5,546 nt of DNA, taken from assembly GCA_003520455.1 (NCBI GenBank), contig DOUV01000298.1, positions 1-5,546 of the forward strand, written 5' to 3'. The notes under the pieces are model-generated. The model did no database searches. It was not told the origin of the DNA and saw nothing but the letters and a program-made list of their open reading frames with translations. Source of the stretch: Chloroflexota bacterium (GTDB lineage Bacteria; Chloroflexota; Anaerolineae; Ardenticatenales; Ardenticatenaceae). Below are positions 4,926-5,546 of the stretch, in pieces. Each line of letters begins with the position of its first letter. Position 1 is the stretch's first letter. The translations under genes and the position numbers were made by a program.

Positions 4926-5546
4926 ATGGCTCACTCGCGACTCAGCCCTCAACACTCAAAACTCCGCCTCCCCGGCCTGGCCGATGTCCACGTCCACCTG
5001 CGTGAGCCGGGCGGCGAGCACAAGGAGACCTTCGCCACCGGCACCGCCGCGGCCCTGGCCGGCGGTGTCACCACCGTGCTGGCGATGCCTAACACCACGC
5101 CCCCCCTCGCCACTGCCGAGACCTTCGCCCTGGCCTGGGCCCGGGCCCAAGCCGGCGCCCGCAGCGACTGGGGGATCTTCCTGGGCGGGACCGACGCCAA
5201 CGCCGGTGCCCTCGCTCCCGCTCTCCAGGCCCAGGCCGCTGGGCTCAAGCTCTACGTCAACGATACCTTCGGCCAGTTGCGAATCGACTCGCTCTCGACG
5301 CTGCTGCGCCACTTCGCAAGCTGGCAGGGCCCCGGTCCCATCGTCTGTCACGCCGAGAGGCTGATGGTGCCGGCTGTGATCGCGCTCGCTGCCCAGTTCG
5401 GGCAGCGGCTCCACATCGCCCATGTGAGCCGCGCGGACGAGTTGGCCGTGATCCGTGCAGCCAAAACCCGCGGATTACCCGTGAGCTGCGAGGTTACCCC
5501 ACACCACCTCTGGCTGACCGAGGAGGATTTGCTCCGTCTCGGGCCG
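4926..5546 (+). CDS. pyrC: Dihydroorotase, CAD-like, N-terminal part, cut by window edge
   Basis: 207 codons are visible and the frame stays open to the right edge. The enzyme cyclises N-carbamoyl-aspartate to dihydroorotate in cytoplasmic pyrimidine synthesis, using a zinc centre in an amidohydrolase barrel. Visible residues: H22 and H24 in DVHVHLRE with R26; N56 in MPNT; K108 in [10 protein letters not shown], the expected carbamylated zinc bridge; T114-F115 in the flexible active-site loop; H142 in CHAE; H166 in HIAHV; and CEVTPHHL at 188-195. Only 15 residues precede [15 protein letters not shown], whereas usual bacterial type I enzymes carry about 50 residues of beta structure there; this short start, the NDTF loop and the overall wording resemble the dihydroorotase domain of animal CAD. 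The ATG at 4926 is chosen because no other in-frame ATG, GTG or TTG fits; the GGGAGG site is 13 bases away. The remaining Asp ligand and C-terminus lie outside the window. Confidence 0.93.
   Translation, partial: MAHSRLSPQHSKLRLPGLADVHVHLREPGGEHKETFATGTAAALAGGVTTVLAMPNTTPPLATAETFALAWARAQAGARSDWGIFLGGTDANAGALAPALQAQAAGLKLYVNDTFGQLRIDSLSTLLRHFASWQGPGPIVCHAERLMVPAVIALAAQFGQRLHIAHVSRADELAVIRAAKTRGLPVSCEVTPHHLWLTEEDLLRLGP

Larger units (their letters stand above)
4717..4926 (+). other. Spacer with a doubtful 69-codon frame linking thioesterase and pyrC
   Basis: The frame from ATG 4717 shares one base with the thioesterase stop (TAATG), and its TGA at 4924-4926 shares one base with the pyrC ATG (TGATG). 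Such overlaps favour translational coupling, so ribosomes could pass from the thioesterase to pyrC through this frame. The predicted peptide is rich in Gly, Ser, Arg and Pro, has four Cys, resembles no family I know, and contains a 10-base tandem repeat that is not a multiple of three, which argues against a conserved protein. I therefore regard it as a structured spacer or relay, not a confident gene. The pyrC ribosome site GGGAGG (4907-4912) lies in it, 13 bases before the ATG, which is longer than usual. Confidence 0.4.

Noticed and set aside
4956..5423. Minus-strand frame opposite pyrC
   Set aside because: It is a mirror of the conserved dihydroorotase coding sequence with a low-complexity Gly-rich peptide.

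Overview
The window is GC-rich bacterial DNA. My best guess at the source is a Chloroflexota-type organism. That guess rests on three things: a FemAB-like protein next to phosphoenolpyruvate carboxylase, a dihydroorotase that strongly resembles the animal CAD enzyme domain, and an intergenic inverted repeat built on CGCAAAG/CTTTGC words of a kind I recall from such genomes. It is an inference from protein style, not a proven assignment.

Left part (1-3142, minus strand): a promoter (TTGACG-N16-TAAGAT, 3082-3109) reads leftward into ppc, a complete 917-residue phosphoenolpyruvate carboxylase. A FemAB-type aminoacyltransferase follows 15 bases later and runs off the left edge. A perfect 25-bp palindrome (3118-3142) sits 8 bases upstream of the ppc -35 box.

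Middle (3142-3634): there is no intact gene here. It holds the C-terminal half of a GyrI-like/AraC-type effector-binding domain on the plus strand with no credible start or stop, so it is probably a gene remnant. One inverted repeat lies at its upstream edge and another (3488-3537) about 35 bases past its downstream edge. A small hairpin just past the VOC stop completes the stretch.

Right-centre (3635-4315): a small VOC-fold protein is encoded on the minus strand. Divergently, a near-consensus promoter (4121-4148) drives a predicted transcript of about 140 nt. It begins with a strong hairpin, carries a second perfect hairpin and ends in a textbook Rho-independent terminator (4268-4295), 20 bases before the next start codon. 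This is either a small RNA or a terminator-controlled leader, and it is the most interesting element of the window.

Right part (4316-5546, plus strand): a hotdog-fold acyl-CoA thioesterase is followed by a 208-base structured, repeat-bearing spacer and then the first 207 codons of a CAD-like dihydroorotase (pyrC) that runs off the right edge. A 69-codon frame of doubtful coding value spans the spacer and overlaps the neighbouring stop and start codons by one base each.

The recognisable pathways are anaplerotic oxaloacetate supply (ppc) and pyrimidine synthesis (pyrC). Oxaloacetate feeds aspartate, which is a pyrimidine precursor, but the two genes lie in separate, oppositely oriented units, so a joint regulatory role is not shown.
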